A stretch of 48,467 nucleotides of DNA from an uncultured Duodenibacillus sp. (GTDB taxonomy: Bacteria > Pseudomonadota > Gammaproteobacteria > Burkholderiales > Burkholderiaceae_F): the NCBI GenBank assembly GCA_944388865.1, contig CALXKM010000039.1, forward strand, positions 1 to 48,467, read 5' to 3'. This document shows positions 1 through 6,867 of this stretch, piece after piece. A model generated the notes under the pieces. It ran no database searches, was not told the origin of the DNA, and worked only from the letters and a program-made list of their open reading frames with translations. The position numbers were made by a program, and so were the translations under genes. How positions within the stretch are numbered: the first letter of the stretch is position 1; every line of letters starts with the position of its first letter.

Positions 1-112
1 TTTTGATCTCTGTGTTTTTCTGTCTTGGAAAGTTCAAGACATATTCAGGTTTTTCTGTCATATTTTTCGTCTAGATGTAGCCGACCTATTAGGTAGGTAA
101 TTTTAAAAGAAA

Positions 113-138
113 ACGAGGTCAAGTGCAACCTCGTTTTT
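113..138 (+). terminator. intrinsic terminator
   Basis: Arms ACGAGGT (113-119) and ACCTCGT (128-134) form a perfect 7-bp stem with an 8-nt loop, followed by a T-run (134-138). An A-run precedes the stem, so it could also work leftward. It would end a transcript entering from the left edge of the window. Confidence 0.7.
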
Positions 139-280
139 GATGAAAAAACAATCACTTAAAAGAAATCCGCAACCTTAACTTGCGTACCTAATCCCTAGCG
201 ATACGGATTAGTAGTTGCAAAAATTTTGATGCGATCGCCCTACGCCCTGTGGCGTCGGAGCATGTGGTAATCTGCATGTT

Positions 281-341
281 GGAAGCGGGGTTGGTTAAAT
301 TTTTGTTGCCAAACTGAACTTTACCAAACCCCGATGCTTCC
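281..341. repeat. large imperfect inverted repeat
   Basis: The left arm begins GGAAGCGGGG (281-290) and continues TTGGTTAAA. The right arm is its near-complement, ending CCCCGATGCTTCC (329-341), with a 2-nt bulge and one shifted base. The A/T-rich loop is about 20 nt. With the terminator 8 bases downstream this could be the folded 3' half of a small RNA, or a recombination-site feature of the neighbouring element. No known RNA family was recognised. Confidence 0.5.
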
Positions 342-348
342 ACCCGCC

Positions 349-375
349 AATCCGCCGTTCGTTGCGGATTTTTTT
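349..375 (+). terminator. intrinsic terminator
   Basis: AATCCGC (349-355) and GCGGATT (364-370) form a perfect 7-bp stem with an 8-nt loop, followed by TTTTT (371-375). It ends any rightward transcript from the AT-rich edge before the ssrA remnant. Confidence 0.75.
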
Positions 376-418
376 ATTTCAGCGTCCGACTGCAGTTTTT
401 TGAACTTTTAAAATTCAG

Positions 419-483
419 GCTAAACATGTAGACTCAACGGAAAATCGCTTCGGACGCGGGGTCAGCTCCCGCCACCTCCGCCA
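419..483 (+). pseudogene. ssrA: 3' fragment of tmRNA gene (ssrA), probable attachment-site remnant
   Basis: The stretch starts with the conserved tmRNA block CTAAACATGTAGA (420-432). It continues with TTCGGACGCGGG (449-460), a T-arm (stem GCGGG 456-460 / CCCGC 468-472, 7-nt loop 461-467), the 3' acceptor strand CACCTCC (473-479) and a terminal CCA (481-483). The matching 5' acceptor strand (GGAGGTG), the tag-peptide frame and the pseudoknots are absent upstream and downstream, so this is neither a whole one-piece tmRNA nor an obvious permuted one. The T-loop reads GTCAGCT, lacking the usual T54 and A58. Many tyrosine integrases insert at the 3' end of ssrA and leave such a truncated copy at the far end of the element. 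By that logic the element lies to the left and an intact ssrA would be found outside the window. No integrase gene is visible here. Confidence 0.75.
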
Positions 484-502
484 TTCACCTGTTTCCAGCC
501 GT

Positions 503-532
503 CCCGGACTGTCCCAGACCGTTCCGGGTTTT
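503..532 (+). terminator. intrinsic terminator downstream of the ssrA fragment
   Basis: CCCGGA (503-508) pairs with TCCGGG (523-528), followed by TTTT (529-532). It sits 20 nt after the CCA of the tmRNA fragment, where a real ssrA terminator would be. This suggests the right flank is the original ssrA downstream sequence. Confidence 0.6.
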
Positions 533-556
533 ACGGACTCTTTGATAAGAGAAGCT

Positions 557-1762
557 CTACGGTGCTTGGCCCATCAACCACTCCAGCGCATTCAAACGCC
601 AAATGCCATCGTAGTTAAGCGGAGGGTCATCATCAAGAGTCAGAAGAATCTTCGGATAATTATCTTGAATGGCCTGCAGCGGCCTCAGCTCTCTTTTGAG
701 CGTTTCCTGACTGCGCACAGAAGCCGCGACCTGCAGATACTGGGACGCATTGTCGTCGCGCGCCACAAAATCCACCTCGAAGTCTTCATACTTTCCGACA
801 CTGACGTCAAAACCGCGACGCAGCAGCTCAAGATAAATCACATTCTCAAGCATATGACCGACATCTGCTCCAGCGCGCCCTAAAACGATGCGGCGCAAAG
901 CCAGATCGACAGCGTAATACTTTTCGAACCGTGCAAGAAGGCGCTTGCCTTTGACATCAAAACGCTTGGCCTCATAAAACAGCTGGCTGCCGACAATACC
1001 AGAAAGATACTTGTCGATCGTTTTGACATCAGCGCTGCTGCGTGTTGATCTGAGCGTGTTGGCAATTTTTCGCGTAGATACTTCACTGCCAATGCTGTCG
1101 AAAAGAAATCGAATGAGGCTTTCCAACACGGATGAATCGCTTATTCTGCACCGAGCTACAACATCTTTGTAGAGAATCGTTGCAAGAACACCTTCAAGGT
1201 ATGTCCTCACCGACTGATCTGCATCAAGCTGAAGGGCAAAGGGGAACGAGCTTCTTTCCAAATACCGTCGGTAGGCTGAGGACAGTGAGTCGCCAGTATT
1301 GCTTGCATCGACAAATTCCTTAAAGGACAACGGGAGCATCTTGATTTCAACATAGCGCCCGGTGAGCAAGGTGGCAATTTCAGCTGAGAGCAAATCAGCG
1401 TTTGAGCCAGTGATGTATAAATCGACGTTTTCACGAATAAAAAGACTATCAACCACCCGAACAAAATCACGAACCTGTTGGATTTCGTCAAGCAGAATAT
1501 AGGTCATCTTTCCGTAGACAAGCCGCGATTTCAGGTAATCATGCAGCGCTTTGGGCTCTCTCAACGGATCTGCGTCGTAGTCCTCAAAATTTAGGCAAAT
1601 AATTCGGCTGTCTTCAACGCCTTCAGCAAGAAGAGTCTCTCGCAGCAAACTCAGCAGTGATGATTTGCCGCATCGGCGTACTCCTGTAATGACCTTAATG
1701 ATCTGCTTGTCACGAAAGCTTAAAAGCTGTCTCTGGTAGTCTGGACGAGGAAAAAGCTGCAT
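557..1762 (-). CDS. AAA_14/DUF4143-type P-loop ATPase
   Basis: A 401-residue protein of the widespread bacterial and archaeal family of P-loop ATPases with a C-terminal DUF4143 domain, whose function is unknown. The Walker A motif GVRRCGKS is at residues 27-34 and Walker B, YILLDEIQ, follows near residue 90. An arginine-containing segment ITGSNADLLS follows, as in related AAA_14 proteins. The C-terminal half carries the nuclease-like sequence patch VDFVARD typical of the family. I chose the ATG at 1762 because it gives the usual short N-terminus. A TTG at 1789 is also open but lacks a good ribosome site. The gene stands alone between the ssrA remnant and clpX, with its own likely promoter around 1800-1840. 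Such ATPases are scattered irregularly among gut bacteria and are probably often exchanged horizontally. Confidence 0.85.
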   Translation of the reverse strand: MQLFPRPDYQRQLLSFRDKQIIKVITGVRRCGKSSLLSLLRETLLAEGVEDSRIICLNFEDYDADPLREPKALHDYLKSRLVYGKMTYILLDEIQQVRDFVRVVDSLFIRENVDLYITGSNADLLSAEIATLLTGRYVEIKMLPLSFKEFVDASNTGDSLSSAYRRYLERSSFPFALQLDADQSVRTYLEGVLATILYKDVVARCRISDSSVLESLIRFLFDSIGSEVSTRKIANTLRSTRSSADVKTIDKYLSGIVGSQLFYEAKRFDVKGKRLLARFEKYYAVDLALRRIVLGRAGADVGHMLENVIYLELLRRGFDVSVGKYEDFEVDFVARDDNASQYLQVAASVRSQETLKRELRPLQAIQDNYPKILLTLDDDPPLNYDGIWRLNALEWLMGQAP

Positions 1763-1808
1763 ATGATAAATATGGAATAAATCCCACAATCTCTAAAAAA
1801 AGATAATT

Positions 1809-1830
1809 TATATGGATTTTACTCCATATA
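1809..1830 (-). promoter_or_regulatory. perfect inverted repeat in the ATPase promoter region (candidate operator)
   Basis: TATATGGA (1809-1816) and TCCATATA (1823-1830) form a perfect 8-bp inverted repeat with a 6-bp spacer, about 50 bp before the ATPase start codon. Read leftward, the right part resembles a weak -35 (TTCAAA) and the left part runs into an AT-rich -10-like TATAAA, so the repeat would sit between them. Further CCATAT-like half sites occur at the start codon region (1760-1776). An operator for a repressor is a reasonable inference; no regulator is identified. Confidence 0.45.
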
Positions 1831-2000
1831 CTTTGAATATCTCTACAGCATGTGGATTTCTTTCGATATTTTATAAAGATCGTCCGGCTTTGACCGTGAA
1901 TCAGACCGATGGAGTCTCCTGTGCGCTCTCAAATCCGGCAAAAGAGCAGAACTTCGTCATGGATTCTCTTGTCAGTTTCGCCAAAACAGCAAATACAGCT

Positions 2001-2023
2001 GCGCCCGGAACAAGTCCGGGCGC
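2001..2023 (-). terminator. strong GC stem-loop downstream of clpX
   Basis: GCGCCCGGA (2001-2009) and TCCGGGCGC (2015-2023) form a perfect 9-bp stem with a 5-nt loop, 36 nt past the clpX stop codon. No T-run follows on the minus strand, so it may act as a 3'-end stabiliser or a non-canonical terminator. The remaining sequence between 1763 and 2058 holds no other recognisable feature. Confidence 0.5.
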
Positions 2024-2058
2024 GAGAAGCTTGGGTGCCTTGATTGCGGCAGGATTGA

Positions 2059-3387
2059 TCATGATGCCGCCTGCTCGTTTTCTGCCTGAGCCTGCGTCTG
2101 ATTTTTCTTGACCGGCTTTCTCGGGCAGACGACGAGCTCTGCTGGCCTTCCATTTTCAATCGTGTCTGCTGCAACGACAACCTTGCCGACATCGCTTCGA
2201 GCCGGGACTTCAAACATGGCATCCAAAAGCGCGTCTTCAACGATGGAACGCAAGCCTCGGGCGCCCGTCTTGCGTGCAATAGCCTTCTTGGCTATGGCGC
2301 GCAGTGCATCATTGGTCACCTCAAGCTCCACGCCTTCCATGGCAAAGAGCTCGGCAAACTGCTTGATGAGCGCATTTTTGGGCTGCGTCAAAATGCTCAA
2401 AAAGGCATCTTCGGTGAGCTCTTCGAGCATTGCAAGCACCGGCAGACGGCCGACGAGTTCGGGAATCAATCCGTACTTGACGAGATCAGAGGCTTCGACT
2501 TGAGAAAAGAGCTCGGTGAGCGACTCTTCTTTTGAACTTGCCACATCGGCGCCAAAGCCGATGCCGCTTCTGACGGAACGACGCTGCACGATCTTTTCGA
2601 GTCCATCAAAAGCGCCGCCGCAAATAAAGAGGATGTTGCTCGTATCAACAGCATTCATCCGCCCGCGAGGATTCTTGCGGCCGCCTTCGACGGGCACGTT
2701 GCAGACTGTGCCTTCGATAAGCTTTAAGAGCGCCTGCTGCACGCCCTCGCCCGAGACATCGCGCGTAATCGAGGGGTTCTCGCTCTTGCGGGCAATTTTG
2801 TCGAGCTCATCGAGATAGATGATGCCGCACTGCGCGCGCTCAATGTCGCCGCCCGCGGCCTGCACGAGCTTATGAATAATGTTTTCAACGTCTTCGCCGA
2901 CGTAGCCCGCCTCAGTAAGCGTCGTCGCGTCAGCAATGGCAAAAGGCACGTTGAGCACCTTGGCAAGGGTCTGCGCCAGAAGCGTTTTGCCCGACCCCGT
3001 CGGACCAATGAGCAGGATATTTGACTTCTGCAGCTCAACGTCGTTGTTTTCATTCATGTGCTGCAGGCGCTTGTAGTGGTTGTAAACCGCAACCGAGAGC
3101 ACGCGTTTGGCCTTTTTCTGACCAATCACATAATTGTCGAGATGAGCATAAAGCTCCTGCGGCGTCGGAATGCGCGCCGACAAAATATCTTCAATGCCCG
3201 CTGGTGCATTCTCGTCCTGAGCGGCCTCAGCCTGCCCTGCCTCGGCACCCAGGCTCTTGTAGAGCCCCTTGATGCAGCGGTCGCAGATCAAAATGCCGCG
3301 GCCCGTATCAAACAAGGCCTTGACGTCGTTTTTATGCCGTCCGCAAATGGAACAGCGACGGTCGATCGTATCGTCGGATTGAGTCAT
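2059..3387 (-). CDS. clpX: ATP-dependent Clp protease, unfoldase subunit ClpX
   Basis: A 442-residue AAA+ unfoldase that recognises substrates (including ssrA-tagged proteins), unfolds them and feeds them into ClpP. An N-terminal zinc-binding domain has Cys12, Cys15, Cys35 and Cys38. Walker A GPTGSGKT is near residues 128-135. The pore-loop motif GYVGED follows, then Walker [11 protein letters not shown], the [11 protein letters not shown] region and the ClpP-docking IGF loop (GIGFG). The length is close to that of E. coli ClpX (424), with a longer linker between the zinc domain and the ATPase. It lies downstream of clpP in the usual tig-clpP-clpX order, but 197 bp from clpP, so it may also have its own promoter. 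Confidence 0.98.
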   Translation of the reverse strand: MTQSDDTIDRRCSICGRHKNDVKALFDTGRGILICDRCIKGLYKSLGAEAGQAEAAQDENAPAGIEDILSARIPTPQELYAHLDNYVIGQKKAKRVLSVAVYNHYKRLQHMNENNDVELQKSNILLIGPTGSGKTLLAQTLAKVLNVPFAIADATTLTEAGYVGEDVENIIHKLVQAAGGDIERAQCGIIYLDELDKIARKSENPSITRDVSGEGVQQALLKLIEGTVCNVPVEGGRKNPRGRMNAVDTSNILFICGGAFDGLEKIVQRRSVRSGIGFGADVASSKEESLTELFSQVEASDLVKYGLIPELVGRLPVLAMLEELTEDAFLSILTQPKNALIKQFAELFAMEGVELEVTNDALRAIAKKAIARKTGARGLRSIVEDALLDAMFEVPARSDVGKVVVAADTIENGRPAELVVCPRKPVKKNQTQAQAENEQAAS

Positions 3388-3584
3388 GGCTCAAATTAAA
3401 TTTCAAACAACTGAAGATAAAACTCTCGCATGCGAGCACTCTCAGCACAGAGAAAGCGTTTTATCAGAAACAATGAAAAGCACGCAAAGCTCGATTATGG
3501 TCTATTTTCAAGCTTTGCGCGCATGCCTTGACAGACCTTTATGCGCATTGACTTTTTAGTCCATGCGCTGTGATTGGCATCCGC

Positions 3585-4199
3585 TTAGGCAGACTTGATC
3601 TCGCGCTTGTCGAAGATCTTGTCAATCAACCCATATTCAAGCGCTGCCGCCGGACTCATGTAGTTGTCGCGATCAGTGTCGCGGGCAATGGTCTCGATGC
3701 TCTGACCCGTTCGTTCGGCAAGGATTTGATTCAAAAGGCCTTTGAGATCCTGAATCTCACGAGCTTGAATCTGAATATCGCTTGCCATGCCGCGGCTGCC
3801 GCCTGAGGGCTGATGAATCATGATGCGCGAGTGCGGCAGAGAATAGCGCTTGCCTTTGGCGCCGGCTGCCAACAAAAAGGCCCCCATCGAAGCGGCCATT
3901 CCAACGCAGATCGTCTGCACGTCGGGCTTGATGAACTGCATCGTGTCATAGATGCCGAGACCGGCGTACACCGATCCGCCGGGACTGTTGATGTAAAGTG
4001 AAATGTCCTTGTCAGGATTTTCGCTTTCAAGAAAAAGAAGCTGCGCAATCACCAAATTGGCGCTTTCGTCGTTGACTTCGCCGGTCAAAAAAACGATGCG
4101 CTCGCGCAGCAAGCGCGAATAGATGTCAAAGCTGCGCTCGCCGCGCCCGCTTTGTTCAACCACCATGGGAATGAGCATGTCATCAATGCGATTGATCAT
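3585..4199 (-). CDS. clpP: ATP-dependent Clp protease proteolytic subunit ClpP
   Basis: A 204-residue serine peptidase (family S14) that forms the tetradecameric chamber served by ClpX. The catalytic triad is clear: Ser104 in GMAASMG, His129 in MIHQP, and Asp178 in RDTDRDNY. The start lies 13 residues before the processed N-terminus expected for this family (LIPMVVEQ). A terminator-like hairpin between tig and clpP (4311-4354) implies that clpP is at least partly transcribed from its own promoter within 4200-4310. No sigma-32-type promoter was recognisable there. Confidence 0.98.
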   Translation of the reverse strand: MINRIDDMLIPMVVEQSGRGERSFDIYSRLLRERIVFLTGEVNDESANLVIAQLLFLESENPDKDISLYINSPGGSVYAGLGIYDTMQFIKPDVQTICVGMAASMGAFLLAAGAKGKRYSLPHSRIMIHQPSGGSRGMASDIQIQAREIQDLKGLLNQILAERTGQSIETIARDTDRDNYMSPAAALEYGLIDKIFDKREIKSA

Positions 4200-4310
4200 T
4201 CTCGAAGTCCTTTACTTGAAATGTTCTCAATTACTCGTCTCTGGGCCATCGAACCATCTGCTTTTGCCTGCACAGACTCAAAGCGCAGCAAAGCCTCGGG
4301 AAACTAAACT

Positions 4311-4354
4311 AAAAAAGCGGAAAAAAGAGAAACATTCTGCGCTCTTTTTCCCGC
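4311..4354 (-). terminator. intrinsic terminator downstream of tig
   Basis: Read leftward, GCGGGAAAAAGAG (4354-4342) pairs with CTCTTTTTTCCGC (4329-4317), giving one small asymmetry, and is followed by TTTTTT (4316-4311). A second, perfect 11-bp inverted repeat lies at 4387-4397 / 4405-4415 (TTTCCTGCGTC/GACGCAGGAAA), between the tig stop codon and this terminator. Confidence 0.7.
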
Positions 4355-4457
4355 TTCCTGTTGTGGCCTCGAGTCTGACTTTAAACTTTCCTGCGTCAGC
4401 ACGAGACGCAGGAAAAATTCAAGACGCCAAACTCAGAGGCTGCCCCAACCCGAATAA

Positions 4458-5837
4458 TTAGGCTCGGGCTGCGTCATTGCCCATCAGCTGATCAAAGGCA
4501 AGCGTCTCTTCAGTGGTCTTGGCTTTCTCGAGGATGAACTCAACGAGCTTGAGCTCAAGCGCACGTTCGGCAACAGCGCGGACCTGATTCTGATCCTTCA
4601 TGATCCACTTGACCATCTCTTCGGGCTCCTGATAAGCCGAAGCGGCTTCGCGCACGCGAGCTTCGATTTCAGCCTGAGACACGCTGATCTTGTTGGATTC
4701 AATCAGGTGGCCGGACATCATGCTCAGGTGCAGCGCGCGATTGGCGGGCTCTTCGAGCAGCTCGCGCGGCACGTCGTCGACGGTCTTGTCCTTGAGTCCG
4801 GAAGCGCGCAGCATGTTTTCGGCCATGACGCGCATCTGATCCTTCAGGAAGGCCTGCGGAACCGGGAAGTCGCACAGCTTGTAGAGCGCATCCATCACTT
4901 CGTTCTGGGTGCGGATCTCAAGGCGATTCTTCACTTCGCGCTCAAGATTTGCCTTGATGTCAGCCTTCATCTGATCAACGGTGTCAATGCCAAGCGACTT
5001 GGCAAATTCTTCGTCAACAGCCGGATAGACAGGCTTTTCAACCTTAACGCAATCGACCTTGAAGGTTGCAGGCTTGCCTGCGAGCTCGGCGTTGCCGTAG
5101 TTCGTCGGGAAGGTAAGTTCAAAAGTCTTGCTTTCGCCAGCGGTCATGCCGGTGACGGCAGCTTCAAACTCAGGAAGCATGCGGCCCTGGGCAAGGACGA
5201 ACTGGAAGCCCTCGGCGGAACCGCCCTCAAAGGGCTTGCCGTCGCGCGAGCCTTCAAAGTTGACCGTGACCTTGTCCTCGGCGCCGGCCTTGCGGCCTTC
5301 TTCAACTTCGTAGACGGCACGCTGCTTGACGATGATGTCGATCGTCTTTTGAACTTCAGCGTCGGTCACCGGGCAGCTGTAGCGCTTGAGTTCAACGCCG
5401 CTGAAGTCGGGCGTGTTGATTTCGGGGAAGACTTCAAAAGTGAGCTTGAACTTCATCGCTTCGCCTTCAACGGGTTCGGCGGAAGCCTGACCGGCGATGT
5501 GCAGCTTGGCTTCTTCGACAGCCTTGCGGAAGCCTTCGTCGATGAGGTTGTTGAGCACGCGGTTGTTGGCTTCAAGACCATAGGAAGCCTCGATCATCGC
5601 GGCAGGAACGTGACCGGGACGGAAGCCGGGCATCTTGGCCTTCTTGCCGATGCGCTTTAACTCGGCCTTGACGCCGGCCTTGAACTTGTCCTGATCGATG
5701 GTGATCTCGATGCTCTTTTCCAGAGGATTCTTGGCGGGCTCCTGGGCCTTGACTTCGGCAGTCTGTTCAGCAACCTGAGCAGCTTCTTCAGTCTTGAGAG
5801 CTTCTTCGGCCTTGACGGCTTCTACATTTTCAGTCAT
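4458..5837 (-). CDS. tig: trigger factor (ribosome-associated chaperone and prolyl isomerase)
   Basis: A 459-residue trigger factor that binds nascent chains at the ribosome exit tunnel. Three domains are visible: the N-terminal ribosome-binding domain with the signature GFRPGHVP at residues 71-78 (usual form GFRxGKxP, so a His replaces the usual Lys), an FKBP-type prolyl isomerase domain (about 180-270; VTVNFEGSRDGKPFEGG) and the long helical C-terminal chaperone domain. About 28 extra residues rich in Glu, Ala and Lys precede the normal N-terminus (LEKSIEITI), and no internal ATG offers a shorter start. It heads the tig-clpP-clpX cluster. A TATAAT box about 270 bp upstream is the likely promoter element. 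Confidence 0.97.
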   Translation of the reverse strand: MTENVEAVKAEEALKTEEAAQVAEQTAEVKAQEPAKNPLEKSIEITIDQDKFKAGVKAELKRIGKKAKMPGFRPGHVPAAMIEASYGLEANNRVLNNLIDEGFRKAVEEAKLHIAGQASAEPVEGEAMKFKLTFEVFPEINTPDFSGVELKRYSCPVTDAEVQKTIDIIVKQRAVYEVEEGRKAGAEDKVTVNFEGSRDGKPFEGGSAEGFQFVLAQGRMLPEFEAAVTGMTAGESKTFELTFPTNYGNAELAGKPATFKVDCVKVEKPVYPAVDEEFAKSLGIDTVDQMKADIKANLEREVKNRLEIRTQNEVMDALYKLCDFPVPQAFLKDQMRVMAENMLRASGLKDKTVDDVPRELLEEPANRALHLSMMSGHLIESNKISVSQAEIEARVREAASAYQEPEEMVKWIMKDQNQVRAVAERALELKLVEFILEKAKTTEETLAFDQLMGNDAARA

Positions 5838-6268
5838 TGGAACTTAAGTACTTCAAACATGTGCGTGCATGCGCGGCTGGAACCTTTGGATTCCAGTTGA
5901 GCCTTGTCATGCGGCTGACGCCCTTTTCTTGAGGAAATCTTCCGCCGGCAAAACCGTGCTGCACTGCAGGGTTAAAAAAATTCTTTTCTCGTGCCCGATA
6001 TTTCCGGCGCAGGAGCACACCGCCATGAAGCTCAGTGCACATCCTTTGCAGTTTTCGGGCAACACAAGCAAAGCGCATCCTCGATGCGCCTGAAACGCCG
6101 CATTATACTGAATCGAATCCTCCTTCGGTTGCAACGGCGTTAAAAAAACAGACCTCTACGCTTCAGAGCAACCCAAAAGCAGTCTTGGGGAGGGCTTGCC
6201 TCGCTCTGTCCCGAAGACAAGCACGCCCGTTGACCGATTGCGTTGATGCAAAGAAAGCAGCACAACTA
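5838..6268 (-). other. tig upstream region with candidate promoter
   Basis: This 431-bp stretch between trpG and tig holds no convincing gene and no tRNA. On the minus strand a perfect TATAAT (6107-6102) is visible, without a good -35 at 17 bp. It would give tig a long leader of roughly 250 nt. A short palindrome GCGCATCCTCGATGCGC occurs at 6073-6089, just downstream of the putative start site. The leader may have regulatory folding, but nothing more can be supported. Confidence 0.45.
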
Positions 6269-6850
6269 TCAGCGCCCTGCGTTTTGACGCATTTTCAGAA
6301 AATTCGCAAGCAGCTCGTGTCCGAATTCGCTGGCAATCGACTCAGGATGAAACTGCACGCCTTCAATGGGAAGCGTCTTGTGGCGCAATCCTTGAATTTC
6401 GCCATCCGAACTTGTTGCCGTAATCGTAAGACACTCAGGAAGCGTCTCTTTTTGCACTGCAAGCGAGTGGTAGCGCGCCACAGTGAAAGTCTGCGGCAAT
6501 CCCAAAAAAAGTCCCTTGCCGTCGTTTTGAATCTGATCGGTCTTGCCATGCATCACCTTTTTTGCACGAATCACGCGCCCTCCGAACACTTCGCCGATTG
6601 CCTGATGTCCCAGACACACGCCGAGCACCGGAACGCTTTCAGAAAACCTGATGATGGCTTCTTTGGATATTCCTGCCTGATCGGGCGCGCATGGCCCAGG
6701 CGAAATGCACACATAGTCGGGTCTAATCTCGAGCAGCTGCTCGATTGCGGCCTCATCGTTTCGAACCACCTTTACCTCTTGACCGAGTTCCTGAAAATAC
6801 TGAACAAGGTTGTAAGTGAAACTGTCGTAGTTGTCGATCATCAGCAGCAT
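6269..6850 (-). CDS. trpG: anthranilate synthase component II (glutamine amidotransferase)
   Basis: A 193-residue class I glutamine amidotransferase that supplies ammonia to TrpE for anthranilate synthesis. It may also serve p-aminobenzoate synthesis, since TrpG and PabA are hard to separate by sequence. The nucleophile Cys79 lies in GVCLGHQ, with His168 and Glu170 in FHPES completing the triad; the oxyanion segment SPGPCAP is at 50-56. It starts 17 bp after the trpE stop, so the two form an operon controlled by the trp leader upstream of trpE. No trpD or trpC follows; the next gene is tig. Confidence 0.95.
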   Translation of the reverse strand: MLLMIDNYDSFTYNLVQYFQELGQEVKVVRNDEAAIEQLLEIRPDYVCISPGPCAPDQAGISKEAIIRFSESVPVLGVCLGHQAIGEVFGGRVIRAKKVMHGKTDQIQNDGKGLFLGLPQTFTVARYHSLAVQKETLPECLTITATSSDGEIQGLRHKTLPIEGVQFHPESIASEFGHELLANFLKMRQNAGR

Positions 6851-6867
6851 TTCGCTTCTCCTTCTTT

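Larger units (their letters stand above)
1..418. other. AT-rich gene-free left edge, probable island end
   Basis: No convincing coding frame exists here. The first 180 bases are visibly more AT-rich than the rest of the window. Several small structures are visible: a perfect hairpin at 22-40 (arms GTCTTG and CAAGAC), a 10-base direct repeat TTTTTCTGTC at 15-24 and 50-59, a terminator at 113-138, a hairpin at 189-210 (TAATCC/GGATTA), a short stem at 242-255 (ACGCC/GGCGT), a large imperfect inverted repeat at 281-341 and a terminator at 349-375. Directly to the right lies the ssrA 3' fragment. I infer that this stretch is the terminal non-coding part of an element inserted into ssrA. A small non-coding RNA within 140-376 is possible but unproven. 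Confidence 0.5.

Noticed and set aside
1-60. Iteron-like direct repeats suggesting a plasmid or phage origin
   Set aside because: Only two copies of a T-rich 10-mer exist, which is too little evidence in an AT-rich stretch.
100-483. A complete one-piece or permuted two-piece tmRNA gene
   Set aside because: The conserved 5' end, the tag frame and the 5' acceptor strand are missing on both sides of the 3' fragment, and a terminator interrupts the region that would hold them.
1812-2111. A 99-codon plus-strand frame next to the ATPase promoter
   Set aside because: It starts inside the operator-like palindrome, overlaps the end of clpX and a strong hairpin, and shows no domain or ribosome site.
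4200-4310. A heat-shock (sigma-32) promoter before clpP, and likewise before htpG at 35904-36100
   Set aside because: Neither region contains the CTTGAAA and CCCCAT-type elements at suitable spacing.
4707-5660. A 317-codon plus-strand frame antisense to tig
   Set aside because: Shadow of tig; the minus-strand frame encodes a full trigger factor.
6095-6145. A tRNA T-arm-like sequence (GATTCGATTC on the minus strand)
   Set aside because: The flanking bases do not pair into a T-stem and no other tRNA arm is present; the same bases lie at a promoter box.
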